From: Pseudomonas chlororaphis | GTDB lineage: Bacteria > Pseudomonadota > Gammaproteobacteria > Pseudomonadales > Pseudomonadaceae | Reading direction: 5' to 3' | Length of the DNA stretch: 64,000 nucleotides | Assembly: GCF_001921865.1 (NCBI RefSeq) | Contig: NZ_MSCT01000002.1 | Coordinates: 1 to 64,000 of the forward strand | Shown here: positions 8,918 through 18,226 of the stretch, in pieces | Layout of the letters: the number at the start of each line of letters is the position of its first letter | Position numbering within the stretch: position 1 is the first letter of the stretch | The notes under the pieces: generated by a model | Databases searched by the model: none | Told to the model about the DNA's origin: nothing | The model's input: the letters and a program-made list of their open reading frames with translations, nothing else | Program-made: the position numbers and the translations under genes

Positions 8918-10303
8918 TCATCCTCCTCGCGGCACGGTCTCGGCCGTCGTCACTTCCAACAGCAGGCCCTTGCGCGCCACCACCCGCACCCCTTGCCCGG
9001 CGTGCAGCGGCGTGGCGCAGAGGACCTGCCAGTGTTCGCCCTGCAACAGCACCCAGCCGTTGTAGGGGTTGCCCGGTTGCACGGCGGTGATCGGCGTGAC
9101 GCTGCCCACCAACCCGGCATCGCCGGCCACCGATTGGCGCCGTCGCGCGCGTAGCGCCATGCTCGCCAACGCCACTAGCAAGAGTGCGCTGATCAGCGCC
9201 AGGCCGATGATCAGCGGCAGGGGAATGCCATAACCCGGGACGTCGGTGTCCATCAGGATCACCGCGCCCACGACGAAGGCGACGATCCCGCCGAAGCCGA
9301 CGACGCCGAAGGTCGGCAGAAAGGCTTCGGCGACCATGAAGGCGATGCCCAGCAGGATCAGGGCCACGCCGGCGTAGTTCACCGGCAGCAGTTGCAAGGC
9401 GTACAGGCCGAGCAGCAGGCAGATGCCGCCGAGCACGCCGGGCACCGCGGTGCCCGGGTTGACGAACTCGAAGAACAGCCCGTAGATGCCGATCATCATC
9501 AGGATCAGCGCCACGCTGGGGTGGGTGATGACCGACAGCAGCTGGGTGCGCCAGTCCGGGTCGTGATGGATCACCGCGGCGCCGAGGGTATGCAGCTGCG
9601 CTTCGTGGCCGGCGGCGTTGAAGGTCTTGCCGTCGAGTTGCTTGAGCAGGCCGTCGAGGTCGGCCGCCACGTAGTCGACCACCTTGAGCTTCAAGGCTTC
9701 CTGGGCCGGCAGGCTGACGGCCTGGCGCACCGCCTGCTCGGCCCATTCGGCGTTGCGCCCGCGCAATTGCGCCAGGCCGCGCAGGTAGGCGGCGGCGTCG
9801 TTGATCTGCTTGTGGGTGAGGGTGTCGGTTGGCGCTTGCGGGGTTTTGTCCGAGCGCGGCGCGGCGGGCGGATTGGCGCCGGGATCGGGCTGCCCCGGCA
9901 TGCCTAGCTGTACTGGCGTCGCGGCGCCGAGGTTGGTGCCCGGGGCCATGGCGGCGATGTGGCTGGCATACAGGATATAGGTGCCGGCGCTGGCGGCCCG
10001 GGCGCCGCTGGGGGCGACGAAACCGGCTACCGGGACGGGGCTGGCGAGAATCGCCTTGATGATCGCGCGCATCGAGGTGTCGAGGCCGCCCGGGGTGTCG
10101 ATCCCCAGGACTACCAGCTGCGCGTGTTCGTCGGCCGCCTTGCCCAGCCCGCGCACGATGTAGTCGGCGCTGGCGGGGCTGATCACATCGTTGACCGTGA
10201 GCACCACCACCGGGTCCACGGCCTGGGCGTGCCCGGTCGGTAAACCGATCAGCAACCCCAGCAGCCATGCCTTCAGCCCTGTCCGCCACCCGCGCCCGTT
10301 CAT
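8918..10303 (-). CDS. NfeD family membrane-bound ClpP-class serine protease
   Basis: 461 residues from the chosen ATG at 10303, which places a clean signal peptide (ending GHAQA) at the N-terminus; an in-frame ATG seven codons earlier is less convincing. The ClpP-like domain (about 30-220) carries [12 protein letters not shown] and the catalytic serine in [10 protein letters not shown]. Four or five membrane helices follow (about 255-375), then the C-terminal NfeD OB-fold domain (about 395-455). The partner slipin gene follows at once. The pair is thought to handle membrane microdomains and cleavage of membrane proteins; the first gene defines the operon promoter in 10304-10507. Confidence 0.9.
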   Translation of the reverse strand: MNGRGWRTGLKAWLLGLLIGLPTGHAQAVDPVVVLTVNDVISPASADYIVRGLGKAADEHAQLVVLGIDTPGGLDTSMRAIIKAILASPVPVAGFVAPSGARAASAGTYILYASHIAAMAPGTNLGAATPVQLGMPGQPDPGANPPAAPRSDKTPQAPTDTLTHKQINDAAAYLRGLAQLRGRNAEWAEQAVRQAVSLPAQEALKLKVVDYVAADLDGLLKQLDGKTFNAAGHEAQLHTLGAAVIHHDPDWRTQLLSVITHPSVALILMMIGIYGLFFEFVNPGTAVPGVLGGICLLLGLYALQLLPVNYAGVALILLGIAFMVAEAFLPTFGVVGFGGIVAFVVGAVILMDTDVPGYGIPLPLIIGLALISALLLVALASMALRARRRQSVAGDAGLVGSVTPITAVQPGNPYNGWVLLQGEHWQVLCATPLHAGQGVRVVARKGLLLEVTTAETVPRGG

Positions 10304-10507
10304 CCGACCCTCCCGGAGCGGCATGCGCCAGCCACTCGTTGGTCCTGTCCTTGAGTCTAGTTGAGCCCGGGGTCGATCAAGTTTTGTACCGTCGCGCCGT
10401 TCGGAAGTTCGCCGGTGGCCGGGGCGCGCAGGGGCCTAGACTTTCCGTAGGGAGTACCCGTCGTTAACCCACCGTCCTGCAACGTCGCGAGGACATCGAG
10501 GTGCATC
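10304..10507. other. Divergent intergenic region between nfeD (minus) and ybaK (plus)
   Basis: 204 bp that must hold both promoters. The ribosome site GAGG lies seven bases before the ybaK ATG. I cannot point to confident -35/-10 boxes or an operator. Confidence 0.4.
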
Positions 10508-10969
10508 ATGCGTATGGCAAGAACCGTGCAACGCAGCCTGGAACGGGCGCATTGCGACTTTGACGTGGTGGCTCACCCGCATTCGGCGAGCAGCCTGGAG
10601 ACCGCTCGGGTAGCGGGCGTTCCCGCCGAACGCGTGGCCAAGTCGGTGATCCTCGACGACCATCACGGCCACTATCTGATGGCGGTGCTGCCGGCCAGCC
10701 GGCACCTGGACCTGAGCAAGGTGCGCGGTAGCGGCGAATGGCAGATCACCCGGGAAAGCACCCTGGCGCATCTGTTCAACGACTGCGAGCGCGGCGCGGT
10801 GCCGGCCCTGGGCGAGGCCTACGGCCTGGACGTGGTGATCGACCCGCTGCTGACCCGGCAGAAAGACATCTATGTGGAGGCCGGCAACCACAACAACCTG
10901 CTGCACCTGAGCATGGACGAGTACCTGAAAATGGTGCCCCATGCACAGGTGTGCGAGCTCAGTGACTAG
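10508..10969 (+). CDS. YbaK/EbsC family aminoacyl-tRNA deacylase
   Basis: 153 residues, the length of single-domain YbaK proteins. Family features are ASSLETARVAGVPAERVAKSVILDD near residues 25-52 and the C-terminal NNLLHLSMDEYLKM. Such proteins hydrolyse mischarged tRNAs (for example Cys-tRNA(Pro) or Ala-tRNA(Pro)). The particular specificity cannot be read from the sequence. The start at ATG 10508 follows GAGGTGCATC; a second ATG two codons on is possible. Confidence 0.85.
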   Translation: MRMARTVQRSLERAHCDFDVVAHPHSASSLETARVAGVPAERVAKSVILDDHHGHYLMAVLPASRHLDLSKVRGSGEWQITRESTLAHLFNDCERGAVPALGEAYGLDVVIDPLLTRQKDIYVEAGNHNNLLHLSMDEYLKMVPHAQVCELSD

Positions 10970-10984
10970 TCCGCTGAAACTTTT

Positions 10985-11044
10985 CGCCAGCACGCTCGCT
11001 CCTACAGGAAAATGCCTGCCCGTGCAGGAGCGAGCTTGCTCGCG
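10985..11044. repeat. REP doublet (GCGAGCAAGCTCGCTCC family)
   Basis: Two inverted copies, CACGCTCGCTCCTACAGG and TGCAGGAGCGAGCTTGCTCG, flank a short spacer. The doublet sits between ybaK and the DUF2789 gene and may end or stabilise the ybaK transcript. Confidence 0.8.
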
Positions 11045-11097
11045 CCCGACTGCGCAGCAGTCGTCCGACATCCCTCTGAACCGCATCAGGAGCCCCC

Positions 11098-11343
11098 ATG
11101 GAATCCCCATCCCACAGCCTGCCCGCCCTGTTCAAGCAACTGGGCCTGCCCGACGACCCCGTCGGCATCGATCGTTTCATCGCCACCCATTCGCCACTCA
11201 AGCCCGAGTTGCATCTGGCGGATGCATTTTTCTGGACCCGCAGCCAGGCGGATTTCCTGCGTAACGAGATTCTCGACGACGCCGACTGGGCGGAAGTGGT
11301 GGATCAGCTGGATGTGTTGTTGAGGAAGGGGCGGGGAGGTTGA
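11098..11343 (+). CDS. DUF2789 family protein
   Basis: 81 residues matching the DUF2789 family, small acidic proteins common in gamma-proteobacteria. Conserved segments are LFKQLGLP (residues 10-17), IDRFIATHSPL and LADAFFWTRSQADFLR. The function is unknown. The gene stands alone downstream of a REP doublet, with no visible operon partner. Confidence 0.85.
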   Translation: MESPSHSLPALFKQLGLPDDPVGIDRFIATHSPLKPELHLADAFFWTRSQADFLRNEILDDADWAEVVDQLDVLLRKGRGG

Positions 11344-11407
11344 GGCGAGCAGATTGATGTCGTCGTGTAAATAGACCAAAATCGAGACCAAATTTGAGGT
11401 CTTGATT

Positions 11408-11653
11408 ATGCAAAGCGTATTGGCTGATAAAGCTGTCAGCGTGTCTGAGTTGAAAAAAAATCCCTCGGCTGTCCTGAACGGCGCGCACGGTGGCCCGGTT
11501 GCGGTGCTCAATCACAATCGGGTCATGGGGTATATGGTCCCGGCCGATGTGTTCGAGGCCATGATGGAGCGCCTCGACGATCTCGAGCTGGCGGAGATTG
11601 TCCGGTCCCGTCGCCATGAGACGCCGGTCCCGGTAAATCTGGATGACTTATAA
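11408..11653 (+). CDS. Phd/YefM-type antitoxin (StbD-like)
   Basis: 81 residues. The N-terminal DNA-binding part contains KAVSVSELKKNPSAVLNGAHGGPVAVLNHN, typical of Phd/YefM/StbD antitoxins; the acidic C-terminal tail would wrap the toxin. The start is ATG 11408; a TTG two codons earlier is possible. The gene overlaps the following toxin reading frame by 11 bp, the usual arrangement for this pair. Because the toxin gene carries a stop at codon 15, this antitoxin is probably an orphan, retaining only autoregulation or protection against related toxins (inference). Confidence 0.85.
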   Translation: MQSVLADKAVSVSELKKNPSAVLNGAHGGPVAVLNHNRVMGYMVPADVFEAMMERLDDLELAEIVRSRRHETPVPVNLDDL

Positions 11654-11924
11654 GCTCCAGTTCCTGCCCTCGGCGCGCAAGGAATAGGACAAGCTGGGCC
11701 ATACCCTGCGCGAGCAATTCAAGAAGAAGCTGGCCGAGCGGCTGGAGTTGCCACGGGTTCCCGCGGATGCCCTGCACGGTATGGCGGATTGCTACAAGAT
11801 CAAACTCAAGGCCTCTGGTTATCGCCTGGTTTATCAAGTGATCGAAGACCAGATTGTGGTTTCGGTGGTGGCCGTGGGTAAGCGTGAACGCGGTGCCGTG
11901 TATGAGCCTGCCCGAAAACGCTGA
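11643..11924 (+). pseudogene. RelE/StbE-type toxin interrupted by an in-frame TAG
   Basis: The frame 11643-11924 spans 94 codons and reads as a RelE/ParE-superfamily mRNA interferase: MTYKLQFLPSARKE, then TAG at 11685-11687, then DKLGHTLREQFKKKLAERLE, a KIKLKASGYRLVYQV core strand and a VVAVGKRERGAVYEPA end. Related StbE toxins have Trp at the interrupted position, so a single TGG to TAG change explains the loss. No other lesion is seen, which suggests a recent event or a sequencing error. Restart at ATG inside codon ~51 would remove half the fold. Confidence 0.85.
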
Positions 11925-11995
11925 GGCGTTTCGCCAGTGGTCGCTCAATTGTTTCAAAACTTGACTGAATTTATCCCCCTCATGCACCATTGATA

Positions 11996-12009
11996 GTTAG
12001 CAAACTAAC
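11996..12009. promoter_or_regulatory. Probable MarR operator palindrome
   Basis: GTTAG-CAAA-CTAAC is a perfect 5-bp inverted repeat 17 bp before the GTG start of the marR-type gene. The TTAG...CTAA form is common in operators of EmrR/MarR-type regulators, so autoregulation of the efflux operon is likely (inference). Confidence 0.6.
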
Positions 12010-12026
12010 AGTGTGCGAATGCTCTT

Positions 12027-12482
12027 GTGCCCGACTCTCTCGAATCGCTCCAGATGAACATCAGCAGTGGCATGGTGGTCGCCGCGCGGCATTGGCGGCG
12101 GATCTGCCAGACCACGCTGGTCAACTATGGAATCTCCGAAGCCTGTGCCGTGCCCCTGCTGATGATCGGGCGCCTGGGCGAAGGCGTGCGCCAGGTGACG
12201 GTGGCGCAAGCGGCGGGGATGGAAAGCCCGTCCCTGGTACGCCTGCTGGACCAGCTGTGCAGCGCCGGTTACGCCCTGCGCACGGAAGACCCCCACGATC
12301 GCCGGGCCAAATGCCTGAGCCTGACCGACGCCGGCCGCGAACTGGTGCAGTCGGTGGAAGCCGAGCTGGTGCGCCTGCGCGGCGAAGTGCTGGCGGGCAT
12401 CCCGCCGGCGGACCTGGAAGCGGCGCTGCGGGTGATCCGTGCCTTCGAGTCGGCTGCCCAGCTGCCGGCGGTGCCTTCTTGA
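12027..12482 (+). CDS. MarR family transcriptional regulator
   Basis: 151 residues from GTG 12027; an ATG at 12054 gives a protein nine residues shorter. The winged-helix MarR domain spans about 35-130: VTVAQAAGMESPSLVRLLDQL is the recognition-helix region, RTEDPHDRRAKCLSLTDAGREL the wing. It sits at the head of an efflux operon with an overlapping downstream start (TTGA) and a palindrome just upstream, so it is very likely the local repressor responding to an aromatic or phenolic ligand. Confidence 0.9.
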   Translation: MPDSLESLQMNISSGMVVAARHWRRICQTTLVNYGISEACAVPLLMIGRLGEGVRQVTVAQAAGMESPSLVRLLDQLCSAGYALRTEDPHDRRAKCLSLTDAGRELVQSVEAELVRLRGEVLAGIPPADLEAALRVIRAFESAAQLPAVPS

Positions 12483-14563
12483 ACGGATTCTTTACCGGCG
12501 TACCGCCGGCGCGGGACTGGTTCTACGGGGTGCGGACCTTCGCCGCGTCGATGATCGCCCTGTACATCGCGATGCTCATGCAGATGCCGCGGCCGTACTG
12601 GGCGATGGCCACGGTGTACATCGTCTCCAGCCCCTTCGTCGGGCCCACCAGTTCCAAGGCGTTGTACCGCGCGGTCGGGACCTTTCTCGGCGCCACTGCG
12701 GCGGTGTTGTTCGTGCCGATGTTCGTGCAGAGCCCCTATCTGCTGGTGGTGATCATCGCCCTGTGGACCGGCATCCTGCTGTTTTTGTCCCTGCACCTGC
12801 GCACGGCCAACAGCTATGCGCTGATGCTGGCCGGCTACACCCTGCCGCTGATCGCCCTGCCGGTGGTGGATAACCCGCTGGGGGTGTGGGATGTGGCGGA
12901 GGCCCGCACCGAGGAGATTTTCCTCGGCATCGTCTGCGCGGCGGTGGTCGGCAGCCTGTTCTGGCCGCGGCGGCTGGCGCCGGTGTTCGTCGATTCGGCG
13001 GGCAAATGGTTCAGCGACGCGTCCACCTACAGCCAGCGTTTCCTCGCCCGCAACGTGCAGCCCGAGGAAGTCAGCGCCCTGCGCGCGTCCATGGTCGCCA
13101 CCTTCAACAGCCTGGAACTGATGATCGGCCAGTTGCCCCACGAAGGCGCGCGTCCGCAGACCGTGCGCAATACCAAGGAGCTGCGCGGGCGCATGATCCA
13201 CCTGCTGCCGGTGGTGGACGCCCTGGACGATGCGCTGTACGCCCTGGAGCGGCGCACCCCGGAGTTGGTGGAGCGGTTCGCGCCGCTGCTGGCCGAGGCC
13301 GGCGAGTGGCTGCAAGGCACTGCCCAGGGCGCGCCGGTCGAACGCTGGCAGGCCCTGCGTGGCCGGCTCGAAGCCTTGCAGCCGGACGCCGAGAGCCTGG
13401 ACGACCGGCGCCAGCTGCTGTTTTCCAACGCCCTGTACCGCCTCGGCGAGTGGATCGATTTGTGGCAGGACTGCCGCAGCCTGCAGCAGGCCATCCAAGG
13501 CGAAAGCCAGGAGCCTTGGCGCGCGGTCTATCGCCATTGGCGCCTGGGCCGCCTGACGCCGTTCCTCGACCGCGGGCTGATGCTGTATTCGGCAGCCTCC
13601 ACGGTGCTGGCGATCATTGTCGCCTCGGTGCTGTGGATTCTCCTGGGCTGGACCGACGGCGGCAGCGCGGTAATCCTGGCGGCGGTGGCCTGCAGCTTCT
13701 TCGCCTCGATGGACGACCCGGCGCCGCAGATCTACCGGTTCTTCTTCTGGACCGCGATGTCGGTGCTGTTCGCCAGCCTCTACCTGTTCCTGATCCTGCC
13801 CAACCTGCATGATTTCCCGATGCTGGTGCTGGCCTTCGCCGTGCCGTTCATCTGCGTCGGCACCCTGACGGTACAGCCGCGCTTCTACCTGGGCATGCTG
13901 CTGACCATCGTCAACACCTCGTCCTTCATCAGCATCCAGGGTGCCTACGACGCCGACTTCCTGAGTTTCGCCAACTCCAACCTGGCCGGGCCCATGGGGC
14001 TGCTGTTCGCCTTCGTCTGGACCCTGGTCGCCCGGCCGTTCGGCGCGGAGCTGGCGGCCAAGCGCCTGACGCGTTTCAGCTGGCAGGACATTGTCGGCAT
14101 GACGGAACCGGCGAACCTGGCCGAACACCGGCACCTGGGCGTGCAAATGCTCGACCGCCTGATGCAGCACCTGCCGCGCCTGGCCATGACCGGCCAGGAC
14201 ACCGGCGCTGCCCTGCGCGAAGTGCGCGTCGGCTTGAACCTGCTGGACCTGCTGGCCTACGCGCCGCAGGCCCAGGGCAATGCCCAGGCGCTGCTGCGCC
14301 AGGTGGTGGCCGAGGTCGGCGGTTACTTCAAGGCCTGCCTTGAGGCCGGCGAACGCTTGCCGGCGCCCGGCCCGTTGCTGATGACCCTGGACCGCGCCCG
14401 CCGTGCGCTGGATGCCCACAGCCAGGACGACCGGCAAACCCGTTTGCACCTGCTGCATGCCCTCAGCGGCCTGCGCCTGGCGCTGTTGCCCGGCGTGGAG
14501 TTCGTCGGCGGCGGCGAGCTGGCCGAACCCCTTCCCCATGGCATCGACGGAGCGCCTTTATGA
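12479..14563 (+). CDS. FUSC family efflux permease (aromatic-acid/drug exporter type)
   Basis: 694 residues from a TTG start at 12479 that overlaps the MarR stop as TTGA. No closer ATG is available without cutting the first membrane helices. The layout is typical of FUSC/AaeB-type transporters: a hydrophobic block of several helices at about 15-170, a cytosolic domain at about 175-360, a second hydrophobic block at about 365-500 and a C-terminal cytosolic tail. The gene couples with DUF1656, HlyD and outer-membrane genes downstream, forming a tripartite pump for aromatic acids or similar compounds. Confidence 0.88.
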   Translation: MNGFFTGVPPARDWFYGVRTFAASMIALYIAMLMQMPRPYWAMATVYIVSSPFVGPTSSKALYRAVGTFLGATAAVLFVPMFVQSPYLLVVIIALWTGILLFLSLHLRTANSYALMLAGYTLPLIALPVVDNPLGVWDVAEARTEEIFLGIVCAAVVGSLFWPRRLAPVFVDSAGKWFSDASTYSQRFLARNVQPEEVSALRASMVATFNSLELMIGQLPHEGARPQTVRNTKELRGRMIHLLPVVDALDDALYALERRTPELVERFAPLLAEAGEWLQGTAQGAPVERWQALRGRLEALQPDAESLDDRRQLLFSNALYRLGEWIDLWQDCRSLQQAIQGESQEPWRAVYRHWRLGRLTPFLDRGLMLYSAASTVLAIIVASVLWILLGWTDGGSAVILAAVACSFFASMDDPAPQIYRFFFWTAMSVLFASLYLFLILPNLHDFPMLVLAFAVPFICVGTLTVQPRFYLGMLLTIVNTSSFISIQGAYDADFLSFANSNLAGPMGLLFAFVWTLVARPFGAELAAKRLTRFSWQDIVGMTEPANLAEHRHLGVQMLDRLMQHLPRLAMTGQDTGAALREVRVGLNLLDLLAYAPQAQGNAQALLRQVVAEVGGYFKACLEAGERLPAPGPLLMTLDRARRALDAHSQDDRQTRLHLLHALSGLRLALLPGVEFVGGGELAEPLPHGIDGAPL

Positions 14564-14769
14564 TCGGTGACCTGGATATCAGCGGGGTGTTCCTGCCCAC
14601 GCTGCTGGTGCTGATGGGCATTACCTATGGCGTGTACCTGGTGGTGCACGGGCTGCTGACGCGCCTGCACTTTTATCGTCTGGTCTGGCACCGGGCTTTG
14701 TTCAATGTGGGTCTCTACGCCTTGCTGCTCGGCGCGGTGGATTCACTCAGTCGATACCTGATGACATGA
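14560..14769 (+). CDS. DUF1656 family small membrane protein (AaeX-like)
   Basis: 69 residues with two membrane segments (about 10-30 and 45-62) and the conserved start IGDLDISGVFLPTLL. The family always accompanies FUSC/HlyD efflux genes. The start overlaps the FUSC stop (ATGA) and the stop overlaps the next start (ATGA). Its role in the pump is not established. Confidence 0.9.
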   Translation: MIGDLDISGVFLPTLLVLMGITYGVYLVVHGLLTRLHFYRLVWHRALFNVGLYALLLGAVDSLSRYLMT

Positions 14770-15662
14770 AAAAACCTTTATTGACCCTTGGCCGTGTCGT
14801 CCTGACCTTGCTGGTGGTGAGCTTCGCGGTCGTGGTGGTCTGGCGCATGGTGATGTACTACATGTTCGCGCCCTGGACCCGGGACGGGCATATCCGCGCC
14901 GACATCGTGCAGATCGCCCCGGACGTCTCCGGGCTGATCCAGCAGGTCGAGGTGCGCGACAACCAGCTGGTCAAGCGCGGCCAGGTCCTGTTCAGCATCG
15001 ACCAGGACCGCTTCGGCCTGGCCCTGCGCCAGGCCAAGGCCGCCCTGGCCGACCGCCAGGAAACCCTGGCCCAGGCCCAGCGCGAGGCCAGGCGCAACCT
15101 CGGCCTGGGCAACCTGGTGCCGCGCGAGCAACTGGAAGAAAGCCAGTCGCGCGTGGCCCGCGCCCAGTCGGCCCTGGCCGAAGCCCAGGTGGCGGTGGAC
15201 AGCGCCCAGTTGAACCTCGACCGTTCGGTGATCCGCAGCCCGGTGGACGGCTACGTCAACGACCGCGCGCCGCGTACCCAGGAATTCGTCACCGCCGGGC
15301 GCCCGGTGCTGTCGGTGGTGGACAGCAACTCCTTTCACATCGACGGTTATTTCGAGGAAACCAAGCTCGACGGCATCCATGTCGGCCAGGGCGTCGATAT
15401 CCGCGTGGTCGGCGACCGCGCGCGGCTGCGCGGGCATGTCGAGAGTATCGTCGCCGGGATCGAGGACCGCGACCGCAGCAGCGGCTCCAACCTGTTGCCC
15501 AACGTCAACCCGGCCTTCAGCTGGGTGCGCCTGGCCCAGCGGATTCCGGTGCGTATCGCCTTCGACGAGGTGCCGGAGGACTTCCGCATGATCGCCGGGC
15601 GCACCGCCACCGTCTCGATCATCGACGACCAGGCCCGATCCCGGTCGGAGTCGGCGCAATGA
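14766..15662 (+). CDS. HlyD/EmrA family periplasmic adaptor of the FUSC pump
   Basis: 298 residues: one N-terminal membrane anchor (about 8-30), then a barrel-sandwich hybrid domain containing TRDGHIRADIVQIAPDVSGLI and VKRGQVLFSID. A coiled-coil hairpin (about 75-150) and a beta-barrel domain starting near NSFHIDGYFEETKL follow. It links the inner-membrane FUSC permease to the outer-membrane channel encoded next. Both ends overlap neighbouring genes by four bases. Confidence 0.9.
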   Translation: MKKPLLTLGRVVLTLLVVSFAVVVVWRMVMYYMFAPWTRDGHIRADIVQIAPDVSGLIQQVEVRDNQLVKRGQVLFSIDQDRFGLALRQAKAALADRQETLAQAQREARRNLGLGNLVPREQLEESQSRVARAQSALAEAQVAVDSAQLNLDRSVIRSPVDGYVNDRAPRTQEFVTAGRPVLSVVDSNSFHIDGYFEETKLDGIHVGQGVDIRVVGDRARLRGHVESIVAGIEDRDRSSGSNLLPNVNPAFSWVRLAQRIPVRIAFDEVPEDFRMIAGRTATVSIIDDQARSRSESAQ

Positions 15663-17107
15663 ACACGGCGGCGCGTTTGGCCGCGGCCGGGCTCGGCCTG
15701 CTGCTGTCGGCCTGCCAGATGGTCGGCCCGGATTACCAGTTGCCGAAAGACGCGGCGGTGCAGCGCAACGATCTCCAGGGCCAGCTGGCCGGTGCGAGCG
15801 ACAGCGTGGTCTCGGCGCCGGTCCCGGCCGACTGGTGGCGCCTGTACCAGGACCCGCGCCTGGACCAGCTGGTGCAACAGGCCATGGCCTCCAACACCGA
15901 CCTGCGGGTGGCCGCGGCCAACCTCGCGCGGGCCCGCGCCCAGGTCGACGAGGCCCAGGCGGCCGGCGGCTGGAGCGGCGGGGCCAAGGCCGGGGTCGAG
16001 CGTTTGCAGGAGTCCGGCGAAGCCTTCCTGCTGCCGGAAAAAGTGCCGGTGGCCAACGTCGGCAACCTGTCCATCAGCACCTCTTACCAGTTCGACCTGT
16101 TCGGCACCCTGCAACGCGGCATCGAGGCCGCCAAGGCCAATGCCGACGCCACCCAGGCCGCGGCCGACACCGCGCGCATCACCCTGGTGGCCGACGTGGT
16201 GCGGGCCTACACCCAGGTCTGCGCGGCCAACGAGGAGCGCGAGATCGCCGAGCATTCCCTGGCCTTGCAGGCCCAGAGCACCGAGTTGACCCAGCGCCTG
16301 CGCGACGCCGGGCGCGGCGACGAGACCCAGGTCACCCGTTCGCAGACCCAGTTCAAATCCCTGCGCGCCGAACTGCCGCGTTACGAAGCGGCGCGCCAGG
16401 CGGGCCTGTTCCGCCTGTCCATGCTCCTGGCCCAGCCGCTGGACCAGATGCCGGCCGGCACCGACCGCTGCGCCGAGCTGCCGCACATTGCGCAATTGTT
16501 GCCGGTGGGCGACGGCGCGACGCTGCTCAAGCGCCGCCCCGACGTGCGCCAGGCCGAACGTCGTCTGGCGGCCGCCACCGCGCAAATCGGCGTGGCCACC
16601 GGCGCGCTGTACCCGGACATCAGCATCGGCGCCACTATCGGCACCGTGGGCATTCTCGACAACCTCGGCGAACCGTCCACCAACCGTTGGGGGTTCGGCC
16701 CGCTGATCAGCTGGAGCGTGCCGTCCAACGGCGCCCGCGAACGCATCCGCGAGGCCGAGGCCGCGAGCCAGGGCGCCCTGGCGCATTTCGATGGGGTGGT
16801 GCTCAACGCCATTCGCGAAACCCAGACGGGCCTTGCCCAATACAGCGCGCAACTGCAGCGCCGCGACGCCCTGGCCGATGCCGAGCAATCGGCCCGGCAG
16901 GCCGCCGACCAGACCCATCGTTTCTTCCAGGCCGGCCGCGCCTCGTTCCTCGCCGACCTCCAGGCGACCCGTACCTATACCGACGTGCGGGCCCAACTGG
17001 CGGCGGCCAACACCCAGGTGGCCATGAGTCAGATCGACCTGTTCCTGGCCCTGGGCGGCGGCTGGGAAAGCGGACGAACGCAAGCCTCGAACCCCGGCAA
17101 ACCCTGA
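15659..17107 (+). CDS. NodT/OprM-type outer-membrane efflux lipoprotein
   Basis: 482 residues. A lipoprotein signal with lipobox LSAC (Cys19) is followed by MVGPDYQLP, the usual start of RND/EmrAB-type outer-membrane subunits. Two OEP repeats follow, with RRPDVRQAERRLAAATAQIGVA and SNGARERIREAEA as conserved segments. It ends the five-gene marR-FUSC-DUF1656-HlyD-OMP operon, overlapping the adaptor stop by four bases. Confidence 0.92.
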   Translation: MNTAARLAAAGLGLLLSACQMVGPDYQLPKDAAVQRNDLQGQLAGASDSVVSAPVPADWWRLYQDPRLDQLVQQAMASNTDLRVAAANLARARAQVDEAQAAGGWSGGAKAGVERLQESGEAFLLPEKVPVANVGNLSISTSYQFDLFGTLQRGIEAAKANADATQAAADTARITLVADVVRAYTQVCAANEEREIAEHSLALQAQSTELTQRLRDAGRGDETQVTRSQTQFKSLRAELPRYEAARQAGLFRLSMLLAQPLDQMPAGTDRCAELPHIAQLLPVGDGATLLKRRPDVRQAERRLAAATAQIGVATGALYPDISIGATIGTVGILDNLGEPSTNRWGFGPLISWSVPSNGARERIREAEAASQGALAHFDGVVLNAIRETQTGLAQYSAQLQRRDALADAEQSARQAADQTHRFFQAGRASFLADLQATRTYTDVRAQLAAANTQVAMSQIDLFLALGGGWESGRTQASNPGKP

Positions 17108-17200
17108 GGCCATTGCTATGCTTTGAACAGTTGGCCGGAGACCTTGCGTCCAGTGTCCGGCCAGCGCTCAAGGCACGTGATGGTCATGGGGATTCCAATA

Positions 17201-17845
17201 ATGAAAAACCCTTATGCTCTCGGCTTCTGGTGCGCGATCGTTGCACTGGTGCTGCTCTCGGCGACTTACTTCTACGGCGTCATGCTGGCGCATCAGATCG
17301 ACAAGGCGATGGTGTTTCTCGACAGCGCCACCGCGCTGGTCGCGGTGACCGCCATCGTGTTTGTCGCCTGGGCGTCGTTCCAGACCCAGAAAATCAAGAA
17401 AAAACAGCTGGAGCAGGGCAAGACCCTGGTGGCGATCTGGGACACCAAAGTCGCCCTGCGCCGGGTCGAGACAGTGTTCGACCGTTACTTCTGGGGCAGT
17501 TACTGGCAGCCGGGGCGGACCTTCCAGGAAGTCATGGGCGAACTGACCGGCACGCCCCTGGAAAAAAGCCTCGAAGACTTGAAAAAACAGTGCGTGCAGC
17601 TCGACAAGCAGGCCGCGGACGGCCGCCATTGGTTGAACAATGCCCGCGAGCTGTCCGACGTCGCCGCCGCCATGGCCCGCGAACGTTATCAACTGGACTT
17701 CTGCGACCCGCGCGCGCAAGCGCCGGGCGGCGCGGTGATCAACCGCGATTTCGAAGTGCTGGTCTACACCTGGACCGCGCGGCTGAAAAGCTTCGATCAC
17801 CAGCTCGACGCAATGGAAGTCGAATACTCCGAACACGCAGCCTGA
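17201..17845 (+). CDS. Hypothetical inner-membrane protein
   Basis: 214 residues from ATG 17201. In-frame ATGs at 17180 and 17186 are alternatives, but 17201 gives the cleanest MKNP-type membrane start. Two membrane helices occupy about 7-26 and 42-61; the rest is a soluble, Lys/Arg- and Gln-rich helical domain (TQKIKKKQLEQGKTLVAIWDTKVALRR onward) with coiled-coil potential. I do not recognise the family. It lies between the efflux operon and a REP doublet and is probably its own transcription unit. Confidence 0.7.
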   Translation: MKNPYALGFWCAIVALVLLSATYFYGVMLAHQIDKAMVFLDSATALVAVTAIVFVAWASFQTQKIKKKQLEQGKTLVAIWDTKVALRRVETVFDRYFWGSYWQPGRTFQEVMGELTGTPLEKSLEDLKKQCVQLDKQAADGRHWLNNARELSDVAAAMARERYQLDFCDPRAQAPGGAVINRDFEVLVYTWTARLKSFDHQLDAMEVEYSEHAA

Positions 17846-18226
17846 CACGCTAACCGACCTGCGACCGCTGCGCGCTCGATCGCAGCCTGCGGCAGCGGCT
17901 ACAGGAATCGTGGTACCTGTAGCCGCTGCCGAGCCCGCGAGGCTGCGTACGGTTGCGTAGCAACCGCAAACCCTGAATCCGCGATCCCCCTGGAAAAACA
18001 CGCTGGCCCAGCCGCCACCGTCTACGCCGCCAATCGCCGCCCGTACCGCCGCCCGCGGGCAGCGTTTCCTGCCCCACGCATTAGCAACTTTTCACATGGA
18101 AAGGTTGGGCCGTGAGGCTCGGCCGGTGCTAATCTTCGGCAGTTTTATGCACAGTCGAGCCACGACCCGTCTCGGGTTCAGGGAAGACGACCACTCATTC
18201 AAGCAACGGATCGATCGGGTCAACTA
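17846..18226. other. 381-bp intergenic region before the DUF945 gene
   Basis: It holds a REP doublet (17877-17948) and then about 280 bp without a recognisable gene. The last 20 bases before ATG 18227 contain no strong Shine-Dalgarno box. A promoter for the DUF945 gene must lie here, but I cannot assign boxes confidently. Confidence 0.5.
17877..17948. repeat. REP doublet (GCCGCTGCCGCAGGCTGCG family)
   Basis: CGATCGCAGCCTGCGGCAGC and CCTGTAGCCGCTGCCGAGCC are inverted around a short spacer. This is the second REP family of the window; the other copy is at 45949-46052. Confidence 0.8.
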
